DNA of 64,000 nucleotides. Origin: Hyphomicrobiales bacterium. GTDB lineage: Bacteria; Pseudomonadota; Alphaproteobacteria; Rhizobiales; Rhizobiaceae. Where the stretch lies: assembly GCA_900472625.1 (NCBI GenBank), contig UCIT01000001.1, positions 248,001-312,000 of the forward strand. The letters are read 5' to 3'. A program made the translations under genes and the position numbers. Below, in pieces: positions 32,966 through 41,714 of this stretch. The notes under the pieces are model-generated. The model was not told the DNA's origin. It did not search any database and saw only the letters and a list, made by a program, of their open reading frames with translations. Within the stretch, counting starts at the first letter, position 1. Each line of letters begins with the position of its first letter.

Positions 32966-33304
32966 ATGCGCAAGACGACCCTCTACATCTGCCTTGCCCT
33001 GGCATCGTCGGTTCTCGTGTTGGGAACGGCAGTCAACGCGGCTCCGTTGTCGACAACGCCGACAAACGCGGCCCGTCCGACCCTCCTCGACCTGCTGCGC
33101 CATGGAACGGATGACAATCTCGCCAACGGGCATCATGGCCGTGGCCGTGACCACAGCCCGAATCACGCCTCCAACAATGATCGTGGCTCTGCCTCATCAC
33201 GCGGTCACGGCGCAGACGATGGTGCCGGGCACGAACATCACGGCGGCAGTCATGGAGGCGGCAACGACGATGGCCCAGGCGACGATCACGGCGGTCGCCG
33301 TTGA
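32966..33304 (+). CDS. secreted His/Gly/Asp-rich protein
   Basis: Protein of 112 residues. AAGGAG lies eight bases before the ATG at 32966. A signal peptide (MRKTTLYICLALASSVLVLG, cleavage after VNA near 25) is followed by a low-complexity tail rich in His, Gly, Asp and Asn (NGHHGRGRDH, GHGADDGAGHEHHGGSHGGG). His-rich exported tails often bind Ni, Zn or Cu; that is a possibility, not shown. It is followed by another exported low-complexity protein 67 bases later. The preceding 296 bases (32670-32965) hold no gene and presumably the two divergent promoters. Confidence 0.65.
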   Translation: MRKTTLYICLALASSVLVLGTAVNAAPLSTTPTNAARPTLLDLLRHGTDDNLANGHHGRGRDHSPNHASNNDRGSASSRGHGADDGAGHEHHGGSHGGGNDDGPGDDHGGRR

Positions 33305-33371
33305 CCTCTCGTCCACCGATCAGATTGCCCGGTCCCAGATGGGGCTGGGTCGTTATCGAAGGAGCGCGCAT

Positions 33372-33773
33372 ATGCAAGGCTGGGCTAAAATTCTACCGGC
33401 AATCATGCTCTGTCTGCTGATGGCTCTGGTTTTTCCAGTGGCCGCCCGCGCGGACAAGGGCAATGGTGGTGGCTCAAGCGGTAGCGGAAGTTCCAGCGGT
33501 AGTGGAGGCGGATCGAATTCGGGATCCGGATCGTCGGGCTCTGACCACTCCGGTTCTTCGGGCTCGCACGGATCTAGTGACAGCGCCGGTGGGGGCAGTC
33601 ACCATGGAAACGGCGACGGGCGCACGGGTTCGATATCCCGCAGCGACGACAGAGCTTATGATGGCGGCTGGCATGAGCGAATCCGCAACGGGCGCTACGA
33701 ACTCTTCGACCCGGACGGTCGTCTGGTCATCCGACGCGCCGCCAAGGGCAGCGATATCGTCCGTCGCGATTGA
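33372..33773 (+). CDS. secreted Ser/Gly-rich protein with conserved C-terminal motif
   Basis: Protein of 133 residues with AAGGAG before the ATG at 33372. A signal peptide (MQGWAKILPAIMLCLLMALV, cleavage after ARA about 27) precedes about 50 residues of almost pure Ser/Gly (SGSGSSSGSGGGSNSGSG), then a folded-looking C-terminus, HERIRNGRYELFDPDGRLVIRR. The terminal NGRYELFDPDGR element is common to several rhizobial exported proteins. A CCGGCC/GGCCGG hairpin at 33774-33789 lies between its stop and the convergent response-regulator gene. Role unknown. Confidence 0.65.
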   Translation: MQGWAKILPAIMLCLLMALVFPVAARADKGNGGGSSGSGSSSGSGGGSNSGSGSSGSDHSGSSGSHGSSDSAGGGSHHGNGDGRTGSISRSDDRAYDGGWHERIRNGRYELFDPDGRLVIRRAAKGSDIVRRD

Positions 33774-33779
33774 CCGGCC

Positions 33780-34454
33780 CTATGGCCGGGATCGTGCATC
33801 GCGCAAGAAGATTGCCGCTTCCGTCCGGTTGCGCGCCTTCAGCTTCTGCAGAATGCGCGTCATGTTGTGCTTGATCGTCTTTTCCTGAAGGCTCAACTGC
33901 CGCGCCACCTCCTTGTTGCTGTTGCCGTCGGCGACCAGCCCGAGAATCTGCTCCTCGCGCGGCGTCAGGCTGGCCAACGCATCCTCATGCGGATTTCGTG
34001 TCGGATCGGACACCGCTTGAGGCGCGTCGCCTTTCATCTCGGTCAGTATGCGTGCCGCAAGGCTCGGAGAGACGTAGCTCTCGCCAGCGACGACGTTGCG
34101 AACCGCGGAGACAAGGGTCGAAGCGCTTACGCCCTTGAGGATGTAGCCTTTTGCTCCTTCCTTCAGAGCGTCGAACAGATCGCTGTCCTCTTCCGATGCC
34201 GTGAGCACGATGATGGCTGCCGAGGCATGCTCGGCCATGATGACCCGCAACGCATGATGTCCGCCACCTGGCATCGAGAGGTCGAGCAGGAGCACGTCAG
34301 GCCGATGCTGTTTGAACAGAGCGATGGCATCGGCAGCATTCGAACCTTCACCGACCACCACGAAACCTGGCTCGTCGGCAAGGCTGCGCGACAATCCGTT
34401 GCGGAAGATCGGGTGATCATCGACGATTGCGATCCTCAGCATCGTTCCGCTCAT
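33780..34454 (-). CDS. NarL-family response regulator
   Basis: Two-component response regulator of 224 residues. The receiver domain carries the acidic pocket Asp12/Asp13, phosphoacceptor Asp58 (VLLLDLSMPG), Thr in VLTASEE and Lys in KGYILKG. The C-terminal LuxR-type helix-turn-helix (LTPREEQILGLVADGNSNKEVARQLSL, about 158-185) is intact. It overlaps the stop of the upstream histidine kinase gene by four bases, so the pair is co-translated. The kinase has a periplasmic sensor; ligand and target genes are unknown. Confidence 0.92.
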   Translation of the reverse strand: MSGTMLRIAIVDDHPIFRNGLSRSLADEPGFVVVGEGSNAADAIALFKQHRPDVLLLDLSMPGGGHHALRVIMAEHASAAIIVLTASEEDSDLFDALKEGAKGYILKGVSASTLVSAVRNVVAGESYVSPSLAARILTEMKGDAPQAVSDPTRNPHEDALASLTPREEQILGLVADGNSNKEVARQLSLQEKTIKHNMTRILQKLKARNRTEAAIFLRDARSRP

Positions 34455-35836
34455 TCCGTTCCCTTTCTGGGTAGGATCATCTGCACGGTCGTGCCGTGAT
34501 CGGCATTCGAGGCGATCTCGAGCCGGCCGCCAAGGCCGGCCAGCCGCTCTTCAAGCCCGGCAAGGCCGAGACCTCGCTCCTCCGCCATCCGCACGAAGCC
34601 ATTACCGTTGTCCCGCACCGAGATCCGGATGCCGTCGTCGTCTTCGCGGGCGAGAACGGAAATCTGCGTTGCCCCAGCATGCCGCGCCGCGTTGCTCAGC
34701 GCCTCCTGAATGAAGCGGTAGGCGCAGATTTTCGACGCCTGGGTTGGAATGACGAGCGTGCCGATATCGGCATCGATTTTTGCTCTCGCATGCGTTTCAT
34801 GCGCCTGGATTGCGCGGCGCACGACATCGTCACCCTGCAGCCTTTCCAGTTCCGGCAGCGTCAGGCCGCGGCAGATATTCCTGATTTCCTGGATTGCTTC
34901 GGTAATCGAACTGCTGACCAGTGATTCGTCGTCGCCCTTGGCCGTACCCCTGCCGATTGCTTCAAGACGCAGCGCTGCGAAGCCAAGGAGTTGGGCGGGG
35001 CCATCGTGCAACTCGGCGGCGATACGCCTGAGGTATCGCTCGTTGATGGTCGCGGTGCGCTGCGTCGCCCTGTCTGCGCGCTGACGCAGTGCCCGGTTCA
35101 AATCGAGCATCCGGGACAACTCGATGACCTGCGCATCAAGCGAACGGCGCTGCATCTTGATCAGGTGGCTGCCGCGCGCAACGATGATGAACAGCAGAGC
35201 AAGCATTCCCGCCGTGACGGTGCCGACCACCAGCCAGCTTTGCAGCCGAACGACCGCCAGTTCGGTGCTGAGATCGCTTGCCAGCTCGTAGAACTCGGCG
35301 ACGCCGATGATGTCGCCGGACCAGGGCTCGCGAATCGGGCTGTATATCTCCAGCAGCGGCTGCCCGCTCTTCTGCTCGAGTTGGTTTTCCTCGCCCTTGA
35401 GTTCGTCGAATTCTGCGTGGATGGATCCGGAAAGGGCGGTCGCCAAACCATTCGTCATCGCAAAATGCCTGCCCACCAGGCTTGGCTCGCTGCTGAAGAT
35501 GACGGTGCCATCCGGGCGCCAGATCTTGAACGAATAGAGCCTGCCGCTCAGCACGCCCTGCTGCAACGTCTCGGTGAGGGCCCTTTTGGCGCCGTCACCA
35601 AGCGAGGTCGCCGATGCCAGTTCCTGCGTCAACGGAGCGATGATGCTGTCGACGTAGAGGGCCGTTGCGCCGGCTGCATTGCGCACCGCCGCACCCTCGA
35701 TGCGGTTCGTAACCCACAAGCCGATCAATGCCATCCCGAGCATCAGCACCAGCGCGCCGACAATCGCGAATTGCCAGGCGAGGCTCAATCGGTCGCGCAA
35801 TATCTTGCGGTGTGTCGTGACGGCGGTGACATTCAT
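34451..35836 (-). CDS. HisKA_3-type sensor histidine kinase
   Basis: Membrane kinase of 461 residues. Two transmembrane helices (about 23-45 and about 205-225) bracket a periplasmic sensor with a Cache/PAS-like pattern (YVDSIIAPLTQELA; LYSFKIWRPDGTVIFSSEPSLVGR). The dimerisation/phosphoacceptor segment AAELHDGPAQLLG has His near 275 and is the NarX/DesK-like HisKA_3 motif. The HATPase domain shows FIQEALSNAARHA (N box), RDNGNG (G1) and GLGLAGLEERL (G2). It signals to the adjacent NarL-type regulator. The start at 35836 is preferred; an upstream in-frame extension lacks support. Confidence 0.9.
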   Translation of the reverse strand: MNVTAVTTHRKILRDRLSLAWQFAIVGALVLMLGMALIGLWVTNRIEGAAVRNAAGATALYVDSIIAPLTQELASATSLGDGAKRALTETLQQGVLSGRLYSFKIWRPDGTVIFSSEPSLVGRHFAMTNGLATALSGSIHAEFDELKGEENQLEQKSGQPLLEIYSPIREPWSGDIIGVAEFYELASDLSTELAVVRLQSWLVVGTVTAGMLALLFIIVARGSHLIKMQRRSLDAQVIELSRMLDLNRALRQRADRATQRTATINERYLRRIAAELHDGPAQLLGFAALRLEAIGRGTAKGDDESLVSSSITEAIQEIRNICRGLTLPELERLQGDDVVRRAIQAHETHARAKIDADIGTLVIPTQASKICAYRFIQEALSNAARHAGATQISVLAREDDDGIRISVRDNGNGFVRMAEERGLGLAGLEERLAGLGGRLEIASNADHGTTVQMILPRKGTE

Positions 35837-36018
35837 GACGGCACCATAAACATGTTTGATGCGAAGAAGAAGAAGGACCTGTGGCGCGCAGATAGGACCA
35901 AAGTCTGTGGTTTTGAAGTCTGGTTTGCGAATACTTTGCAGCTGCATTGAAAACTGGAAGATGCACTTGCAAGTCATTGTTAACTAGAAACCTTTGTTGA
36001 TCTTTCTACGCTTTTTAT

Positions 36019-36047
36019 TTGACAGTTTAGAGCCTGTCGCATACCCA
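36019..36047 (+). promoter_or_regulatory. probable promoter upstream of the mntP riboswitch
   Basis: TTGACA at 36019-36024 matches the sigma-70 -35 consensus, and a weak -10-like TACCCA lies 17 bases later. It is placed just before the yybP-ykoY element, as expected for the leader transcript. The -10 match is poor, so confidence is limited. Confidence 0.4.
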
Positions 36048-36049
36048 GC

Positions 36050-36160
36050 CCCGCATCGGGGAGTAGCCACCGCAGACAAGCGGGAGCGTGTCAACATACT
36101 CGTGCTTCGGCACGTGGCGTGTTCGGCCGAAACATTCGGCTCGGCAAGACCGCGGCAACC
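36050..36160 (+). promoter_or_regulatory. yybP-ykoY (Mn2+) riboswitch
   Basis: The leader contains the conserved parts of the yybP-ykoY class: GGGGAGTAGCC near 36058-36068, GTCAACATACTCG near 36089-36101, and GGCAAGACCG near 36143-36152, on the same strand as and just upstream of an MntP-family gene. This class binds Mn2+ and turns on Mn exporters. The ribosome binding site (GAAAGG) and start at 36220 lie about 60 bases after it, leaving room for an expression platform. A covariance-model search would confirm the fold. Confidence 0.85.
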
Positions 36161-36219
36161 TCCACCTGGCCGCAACAGGGTGGACAAGCTTCGGTTTTCA
36201 TCGTCCGAAAGGTTTCGCT

Positions 36220-36783
36220 ATGTCCTTTTTCTCGATCATCGTGCTGGCTTTCAGCATGTCCATGGATGCGTTTGCCGTTTCAGTGGGTCGCGGCGCGGCG
36301 CTTGGACGTCCACGCCTGCGCGAGACGATCCGGACGGGTGTCGTCTTCGGGATCGTCGAGGCGATCACGCCGCTGACCGGCTGGGCTGCAGGTGTCGCCG
36401 CTGCCCGTTTCGTGACGGCAGTGGACCACTGGATCGCGTTCGGACTGCTGGCCGCCGTCGGCTTCAACATGCTCTACACCGCGCTCGGCAACAAAGAGGA
36501 CGAAGAGAAGAAGGTCGGCATGTCCTTTGCCGTGTTGGTTGCGACGGCGATCGGCACCAGTCTCGATGCCATGGCTGTCGGCGTGTCGCTGGCTTTTCTG
36601 CAGGTCAACATCATCGTCATTGCGGCGAGCATCGGCATGACAACCTTCCTGATGGCGTCTGGCGGCATGCTGGTCGGTCGCCTCATCGGAGAGCGGTTGG
36701 GACGGATCGCCGAGGCTGTCGCCGGTGTTGCGCTGATCGCTGTGGGTGCAACAATCCTTTACGAACATTTGCTTGCAGCCTGA
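36220..36783 (+). CDS. mntP: MntP-family manganese efflux pump
   Basis: Integral membrane protein of 187 residues with six hydrophobic helices. [13 protein letters not shown] (helix 1) and [15 protein letters not shown] (helix 4) are the two Asp-containing repeats characteristic of MntP (DUF204), probably binding Mn2+. Start at 36220 follows GAAAGG. The upstream yybP-ykoY riboswitch indicates induction by excess Mn2+. It acts in the inner membrane as an exporter for protection from Mn toxicity. Other genes of manganese homeostasis are not seen nearby. Confidence 0.93.
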   Translation: MSFFSIIVLAFSMSMDAFAVSVGRGAALGRPRLRETIRTGVVFGIVEAITPLTGWAAGVAAARFVTAVDHWIAFGLLAAVGFNMLYTALGNKEDEEKKVGMSFAVLVATAIGTSLDAMAVGVSLAFLQVNIIVIAASIGMTTFLMASGGMLVGRLIGERLGRIAEAVAGVALIAVGATILYEHLLAA

Positions 36784-36960
36784 CTGCCCGATTGTCGCTC
36801 GCTACAGATTCTCTTGATCCGCATGCAGCAAGCGGTCTGCAACGGGCTGCCGGCGTTTAAGCTGTGTCCATCAAATCCGGATGCCTCATATGCAAATTTC
36901 GCTCTGCTCATCTGGTGTGCAATAAGATACATATTTGTGCATCAGAGATGGAGATGTGCA

Positions 36961-37098
36961 ATGAAATTCACCAACAAGATTGTCGAGTACTTTCAGCTTG
37001 GCAAAGCCTACCGCGAACTTTCCCGCCTCGACGATGCGGCACTCAAGGACATCGGCGTCAATCGTTCGGACCTGAAGCGTCGCGTCTACGGTCGCTGA
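36961..37098 (+). CDS. DUF1127 small protein
   Basis: Protein of 45 residues with ATG at 36961 preceded by GGAG. The sequence ends in the DUF1127 signature LSRLDDAALKDIGVNRSDL, with a basic tail KRRVYGR. Short DUF1127 proteins are abundant in rhizobia, and some influence phosphate or carbon metabolism through RNA turnover; the function of this copy is unknown. It lies alone between mntP and a small secreted protein. Confidence 0.85.
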   Translation: MKFTNKIVEYFQLGKAYRELSRLDDAALKDIGVNRSDLKRRVYGR

Positions 37099-37295
37099 TC
37101 GATCCAACAAAATACAACTGTATGGGGCCTGCGCATGCGGGCCTTTGTTGTTTCTGGGGCATGGCTATCCTGGATGAATTGCGGACACTGCCTCTAGATT
37201 TTTCCGATCTTGGCCGGTCGTCTTCATCAACGCCACAATCTCGGCATCCCAACACCTTATGGCTTTCCTCCCGATATTTGTGTGAGGAGAGCAAA

Positions 37296-37694
37296 TTGGA
37301 AATTCAGATCAAATTCATGGCAGCCCTGGGTCTTGCGTTTTCAACCGCTGCGATAACGCCGGCGCATGCTGCTGGCATAAGCGCTGATGCGCTGGCCGGA
37401 AAAGCCTGGGTCGAGGCAAAGCCACAATCCGGTTTGCCGGGTGTTATGATGGTCTTTCTGTCCGACGGAACACTGTTGATGGATTCCTGTTGGGAGACCT
37501 ACGCGTTGCGAGAATGGAGGCGCAACGGGCCGGATTCCGTTTCGTGGGACGAAGACGGCGCGAAAATCTCGGCCAAGATCAAGTCGATAACGCCGACGCA
37601 GTTGACGCTGCAGGTAAAGGCTGGGCGTGACACGGTCGAGCATCGCTACCTGGCGGCCAAGGTCCCGTATGTCTGTCCCGACATGAAGCGGTGA
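37296..37694 (+). CDS. small periplasmic protein of unknown function
   Basis: Predicted exported protein of 132 residues. The best start is TTG at 37296, because GAGGAG lies six bases upstream; the next ATG (37317) lacks a ribosome binding site. The signal peptide ends after AHA near residue 25. The mature part has WVEAKPQSGLPGVMMVFLSDGTLLMDSCWETYALREWRR, a beta-rich pattern reminiscent of META/lipocalin-like domains, and two Cys residues that may pair. A convergent terminator hairpin lies 30 bases after the stop. Confidence 0.65.
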   Translation: MEIQIKFMAALGLAFSTAAITPAHAAGISADALAGKAWVEAKPQSGLPGVMMVFLSDGTLLMDSCWETYALREWRRNGPDSVSWDEDGAKISAKIKSITPTQLTLQVKAGRDTVEHRYLAAKVPYVCPDMKR

Positions 37695-37715
37695 AGTTTT
37701 AGCAATCCTCGGACT

Positions 37716-37750
37716 CAAAAAGAACTCCGGCCGCGTTTCGCTGCCGGAGT
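37716..37750 (-). terminator. rho-independent terminator of the fecBCDE-type operon
   Basis: ACTCCGGC (37724-37731) and GCCGGAGT (37743-37750) form an eight-base-pair stem; on the minus strand it is followed by TTCTTTTT. It lies 29 bases after the stop of the minus-strand ATPase gene and may also stop the convergent small secreted gene. Confidence 0.8.
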
Positions 37751-37778
37751 CTTCGCATCTGATCTCCGCCTGACTGCT

Positions 37779-38537
37779 TTAGTCGTGCAGAGCGCCGTCG
37801 ACAATCACGATCGGCTTTCCCCGCGAGCAATGCTCGATCCTGGCGTCGATCCGGTAGATATCCCTGAGCATCTCCCGGGTGATGACGGATGCGGTATCGC
37901 CGCTGGCCGCCATGACGCCGCCGTTGATGACGATGGTGTTTTCGCAATAGTGCAGCGCGTGATTGAGGTCATGCAGAGCAATGAGAACGATCATGCCGTC
38001 GCGCTTTGCCGTCTGTGAAATGAAGTTCAGCACTTCCACCTGGCGATGCAGGTCGAGCGCCGAGGTCGGCTCGTCCATCAGCAAGACCTTCGGATTGCGG
38101 ATCAGCGCCTGGGCCAGCGACACCAACTGGCGCTGTCCGCCGGAGAGCTCTCCCAGCCCGCGAAATGCCAGATCGTCAATCCGCAAGGCCTTTAGGATAC
38201 GATCGATCTCGGTCAGTTCCTCATCGGCCACCCGCCAGCTGCTGCCTTGCTTGGCTGACAGGAGCACGGACTCGTAGACGGAAAGCACGGCATTGGCGCC
38301 GGTATCCTGGGGCATATAGCAGATGCTGCGTGGCCCGGAGTCGCTGCCGGACAGCTCCACCAGCCCAGTACCTTTGATCAGCGAGGCGATGCGTTTGAAC
38401 AGCGTCGATTTGCCGGCGGCGTTGGGGCCGATGATCGCCGTGACACTGCCGGCTTTCAGCTCGTCGATGCTGACGTCTGAGAGAACCTTGACCCGCCCGT
38501 AGCTGGCGCCGAGCCCGTTGAGCGTCAGCGTCACCAT
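37779..38537 (-). CDS. FecE-type ABC transporter ATP-binding protein
   Basis: ATPase of 252 residues. Walker A is GPNAAGKST (Ala for the usual Gly at one position), the signature is LSGGQRQLV, Walker B is [12 protein letters not shown], and the switch His is in ALHDLNHAL. The ATG at 38537 overlaps the permease stop by seven bases. Third gene of a binding-protein, permease, ATPase operon for a metal chelate. A U-rich terminator follows. Confidence 0.88.
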   Translation of the reverse strand: MVTLTLNGLGASYGRVKVLSDVSIDELKAGSVTAIIGPNAAGKSTLFKRIASLIKGTGLVELSGSDSGPRSICYMPQDTGANAVLSVYESVLLSAKQGSSWRVADEELTEIDRILKALRIDDLAFRGLGELSGGQRQLVSLAQALIRNPKVLLMDEPTSALDLHRQVEVLNFISQTAKRDGMIVLIALHDLNHALHYCENTIVINGGVMAASGDTASVITREMLRDIYRIDARIEHCSRGKPIVIVDGALHD

Positions 38538-39601
38538 GCGCGCCTCCGGTTGCTGAATATGAGCACGAAGAAGAAGGGTACGCCGACCAGCGCGGTGATC
38601 ACACCGATCGGCAGGATTGCGCCTGGGATCAGCATCTTGCTGACCACCGACGTGCCCGACAGCAACAACGCGCCGCAGATGACCGCGCCGGGCAGAAAGA
38701 AGCGCTGATCCTCGCCGACGACCATGCGCGCGATATGTGGGCCAACAAGGCCGACGAAGCCGATCGTTCCGACGAAGGACACCGGGATCGCAGCAAGCAG
38801 GCTGACGACCATCATCGTCTGCAGGCGCAGGCGGCGGACGTTGATACCCATGCTGGCGGCCTTGTCGTCGCCGAGGCGCAGCGCGGTCAGCGCCCAGGCG
38901 TCCTTCATGAACAAAGGTACCGTCACGACAAGAACGCCGGCCGTGAACCAGACCTTCGGCCATGTTGCCTTTGTCAGGCTGCCCATGGTCCAGAACACCA
39001 CGGCAGCGAGCGCCTGTTCGGAGGCTAGGTATTCGAGCAGCGAGAGCGCGGCGTTGAAGGTGAAGACCAGCGCGATGCCGAGCAGAACGATGGTCTCGAC
39101 GCTGACGCCCCGCATCGTCGACGCAAAGTGGATGAAGAGGGCAGCCGCCATCGCCATCAGGAAGGCATTGAGCGGCACCATGTATTGGATGGCGCCAGGA
39201 AACAGCGCGACGCCGCCCACCAGCGCAAGCGCGGCGCCGAAGCTTGCCGCAGCGGAAATGCCGAGGGTGAACGGGCTTGCCAGCGGATTGGACAGGATGG
39301 TCTGCATCTGCGCACCAGCAACGGAAAGCGAAGCGCCGACGGTGACCGCCATCAATGCGATCGGCATGCGAATGTCCCAGATGATGACGCGCAGCTGGGC
39401 TGCCACGCCGGATGGGTCAGCCAGCGCCGACAGTACCTCGGAAAGCGAATAGTTCGCCGGTCCCAGCGCCATGTCGAGCGCGATGCTGAAACAGAGTGCC
39501 ACGGTCAGAAGCACAAGGATGACGATGCGGCGAAAGGCAAGGGCGCGATACTGCTCGCGCCCTGTCACCGTTGTCTCTGCGGCACTGACGGCCATTGTCA
39601 C
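38531..39601 (-). CDS. FecCD-type ABC transporter permease
   Basis: Inner-membrane permease of 356 residues with the FecCD pattern: DIRMPIALMAVTVGASLSVAGAQMQ, NPLASPFTLGISAAAS, VGTIGFVGLVGPHIAR and the ILPIGVITALVGVPFF end. About ten transmembrane helices. The start overlaps the end of the binding-protein gene by four bases. It would transport a siderophore-, haem- or other metal-chelate complex with the adjacent ATPase. Confidence 0.9.
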   Translation of the reverse strand: MTMAVSAAETTVTGREQYRALAFRRIVILVLLTVALCFSIALDMALGPANYSLSEVLSALADPSGVAAQLRVIIWDIRMPIALMAVTVGASLSVAGAQMQTILSNPLASPFTLGISAAASFGAALALVGGVALFPGAIQYMVPLNAFLMAMAAALFIHFASTMRGVSVETIVLLGIALVFTFNAALSLLEYLASEQALAAVVFWTMGSLTKATWPKVWFTAGVLVVTVPLFMKDAWALTALRLGDDKAASMGINVRRLRLQTMMVVSLLAAIPVSFVGTIGFVGLVGPHIARMVVGEDQRFFLPGAVICGALLLSGTSVVSKMLIPGAILPIGVITALVGVPFFFVLIFSNRRRAW

Positions 39602-40728
39602 ATGTCCTTCAGCGAGACGAAATAGCCCTGCTTGTAATCAAGCGGCAGGAAGCGGGCATGCAGGTCCTTGAACGTCGCTTCCGGGTCGAGGTCGGCGAAG
39701 AGTTCTGGATGCAGCCACTTTGCCATCTCCTGAATGGCGACGAACTGGTAGGGGTTGTTGTAGAACTGGTGCCAGATGGCGTGGACATTGCCGTCCTCGA
39801 CGGCCTTGACGTCGGTGAATGCGGGGCGCTTGGTCAAGGCTTCGAGCTTGCGCCTCGCTTCCTTCAGGTCGGCGCCATAGCCGACACCCACCCACGCGCC
39901 GCCGGGCACATACTTGTCCCAGTTGCCGCCGGTAATGATGATCTGGTCAGGATTGGAGGCGATGACCTGCTCCGGATTGACCGTTCCGAACGTGCCGGGG
40001 ATGATGTTCTTGGCCATGTTGATACCACCGGCGATCTCGACCATCTTGCCGAAATTCTCGTTGCCGAAGGACATGCAGCAATCGTCGGAATAGCCGCCGG
40101 CGCGCTCGACGAACACAACAGGCTTTTTCGGATTGTTCTTATCGAGAACGTCGGTCACCCGCTTGATGCTGTCGGCGCGGAACTTGATGAAGTCCTCCGC
40201 GACCTGTTCCTTGCCCATCAACTGGCCCATGACCCGCATGCTCGGCTCGGTGTTTTCCATCGGCTTCTCGCGAAAATCGACGTAGACGAGCGGAATGCCG
40301 ACCTTGGCAAGCTTCTCGATGTAACCGGCCTCCTCGGTTGCCGTCTTCGCATCGACGTTCATCAGGATCACGTCTGGCTTCAGCACGACCGCCTGCTCGA
40401 TATCGAACGTGCCGTCCTTCATACCACCGAAGGTCGGGAGCTTGGCGATCTCGGGATATTTGGCCAGATAGGCGTCATAGGATTCCGGATCGGCCTTTGG
40501 CAAGTCGTCGCGCCAGCCAACGACATGCTGGAACGGCGCATCCTTGTCGAGTGCGGCAAGAAAATAGATCTGCCGCCCTTCGCCAAGGATCATGTGCTTG
40601 ACGGGGGCATTCACCTCAACGTTGCGGCCGGTCACGTCCTTGATGGTGATGGTGTCGGCAAGGGCAGGCCAAGCTGTGGACAGAAAAAGAGCCGCTGCAA
40701 GCGCGCGGGTTTTGCTGGTAAGACGCAT
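39598..40728 (-). CDS. FecB/FhuD-type periplasmic metal-chelate binding protein
   Basis: Binding protein of 376 residues. The signal peptide ends after ALA near residue 24. The mature part has the two-lobed TroA-like layout: ITIKDVTGRNVEVNAPVKHMILGEGRQIYF, LKPDVILMNVD and NPDQIIITGGNWDKYVPGG. A central DDCCMSFG pair of cysteines is unusual. The ATG at 40728 is preferred over a GTG nine codons earlier. First gene of the operon; divergent from a SAM methyltransferase gene, with 110 bases between. Substrate probably a ferric chelate, not defined by sequence. Confidence 0.88.
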   Translation of the reverse strand: MRLTSKTRALAAALFLSTAWPALADTITIKDVTGRNVEVNAPVKHMILGEGRQIYFLAALDKDAPFQHVVGWRDDLPKADPESYDAYLAKYPEIAKLPTFGGMKDGTFDIEQAVVLKPDVILMNVDAKTATEEAGYIEKLAKVGIPLVYVDFREKPMENTEPSMRVMGQLMGKEQVAEDFIKFRADSIKRVTDVLDKNNPKKPVVFVERAGGYSDDCCMSFGNENFGKMVEIAGGINMAKNIIPGTFGTVNPEQVIASNPDQIIITGGNWDKYVPGGAWVGVGYGADLKEARRKLEALTKRPAFTDVKAVEDGNVHAIWHQFYNNPYQFVAIQEMAKWLHPELFADLDPEATFKDLHARFLPLDYKQGYFVSLKDM

Positions 40729-40838
40729 CGGTGTTTCGCTCCCGTGGAAATTCACCTCGTCTATGATTTTATGATTTAAATAGTCAAGTTATATCTGGTG
40801 GGAGTGGATGTTAGTTTAGGTCCTTGCGGAAAACGTCG

Positions 40839-41657
40839 ATGCAAACAGAAATGCCCGGAGACAACTACGGCCTGCGCGAGGAAATAAAGGCCTATTGGTC
40901 GGCGCGCGCGGAGACATTCGATCTGTCGCCGGGGCATGAAATCTTCACCCATAAGGAAATGGCGGCCTGGCGCCGTCTGATTCTGAAGCACCTCGGAGAG
41001 GCGGACGGCAGGCTGGCTCTCGATCTTGCCAGCGGAACTGGCGTCATCTCGCATTTGATGGATGGCCTTGGATTTCAGGTTACAGGCCTCGATTGGGCCG
41101 AGCCCATGCTGGAAAAGGCCCGCCTCAAGGCCAAGGCGAGACAAAGGCCGATCCGGTTTCGGATGGCGGACGTGGAAAACACGATGGAGGCCGACGATGC
41201 CTATGATGTCATCATCACACGGCATCTGGTCTGGACCCTTGTCGATCCTGCTGCCGCTTTTGCCGAATGGCTGCGGGTGCTGAAGCCCGGCGGCAGGATA
41301 CTGATCGTCGATGGCGACTTCGTCAACGTGACGAGGACGGAGCGCGCTTTGAAGGCCGTGGCCAAGATCCTGGAGAGAATCGGCTGGCTCAAGCCTGATC
41401 CTATGCACGCTCCTCCCGGCATGATGGAAGCCCACCACAGCATCGTTTCACGGGTCCATTTCTCGAACGGCGCGCGGGCGGAGCAGGTAGCTGAACTTGT
41501 GGCGAAGGCAGGTTTCACGGAAGTGCAGGTAGATACCGATTTGCGCGACATTCACAAGGCCCAGTCCAGGCACTGGAACGCGCTGAAGGCACTGGGACGC
41601 GGAACCCAGCACCGGTTCGCGGTCACCGCCAAGAAACCGATCGCCAGCGAAGGCTGA
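40839..41657 (+). CDS. class I SAM-dependent methyltransferase
   Basis: Methyltransferase of 272 residues. Motif I is LDLASGTGVIS (61-71), with the acidic residue of motif II in LDWAEPMLEKAR and the motif III-like LKPGGRILIVDGD near 150. The protein resembles UbiE/small-molecule methyltransferases. It is divergent from the FecB-type metal-chelate transporter and close to it. Association with such transporters suggests a role in modifying a chelator or in its use, but that is inference. A TTG start five codons earlier (40824) is possible. Confidence 0.82.
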   Translation: MQTEMPGDNYGLREEIKAYWSARAETFDLSPGHEIFTHKEMAAWRRLILKHLGEADGRLALDLASGTGVISHLMDGLGFQVTGLDWAEPMLEKARLKAKARQRPIRFRMADVENTMEADDAYDVIITRHLVWTLVDPAAAFAEWLRVLKPGGRILIVDGDFVNVTRTERALKAVAKILERIGWLKPDPMHAPPGMMEAHHSIVSRVHFSNGARAEQVAELVAKAGFTEVQVDTDLRDIHKAQSRHWNALKALGRGTQHRFAVTAKKPIASEG

Positions 41658-41714
41658 GCGCCCCGGCAAAGCAATCGCGCCTGTTCTCAAGGGCAGAGAT
41701 ACCGGCGCCTGCTC

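Noticed and set aside
39595..40779. 394-residue plus-strand frame opposite the FecB-type gene
   Set aside because: Shadow of the minus-strand binding-protein gene, which has a signal peptide and family motifs.
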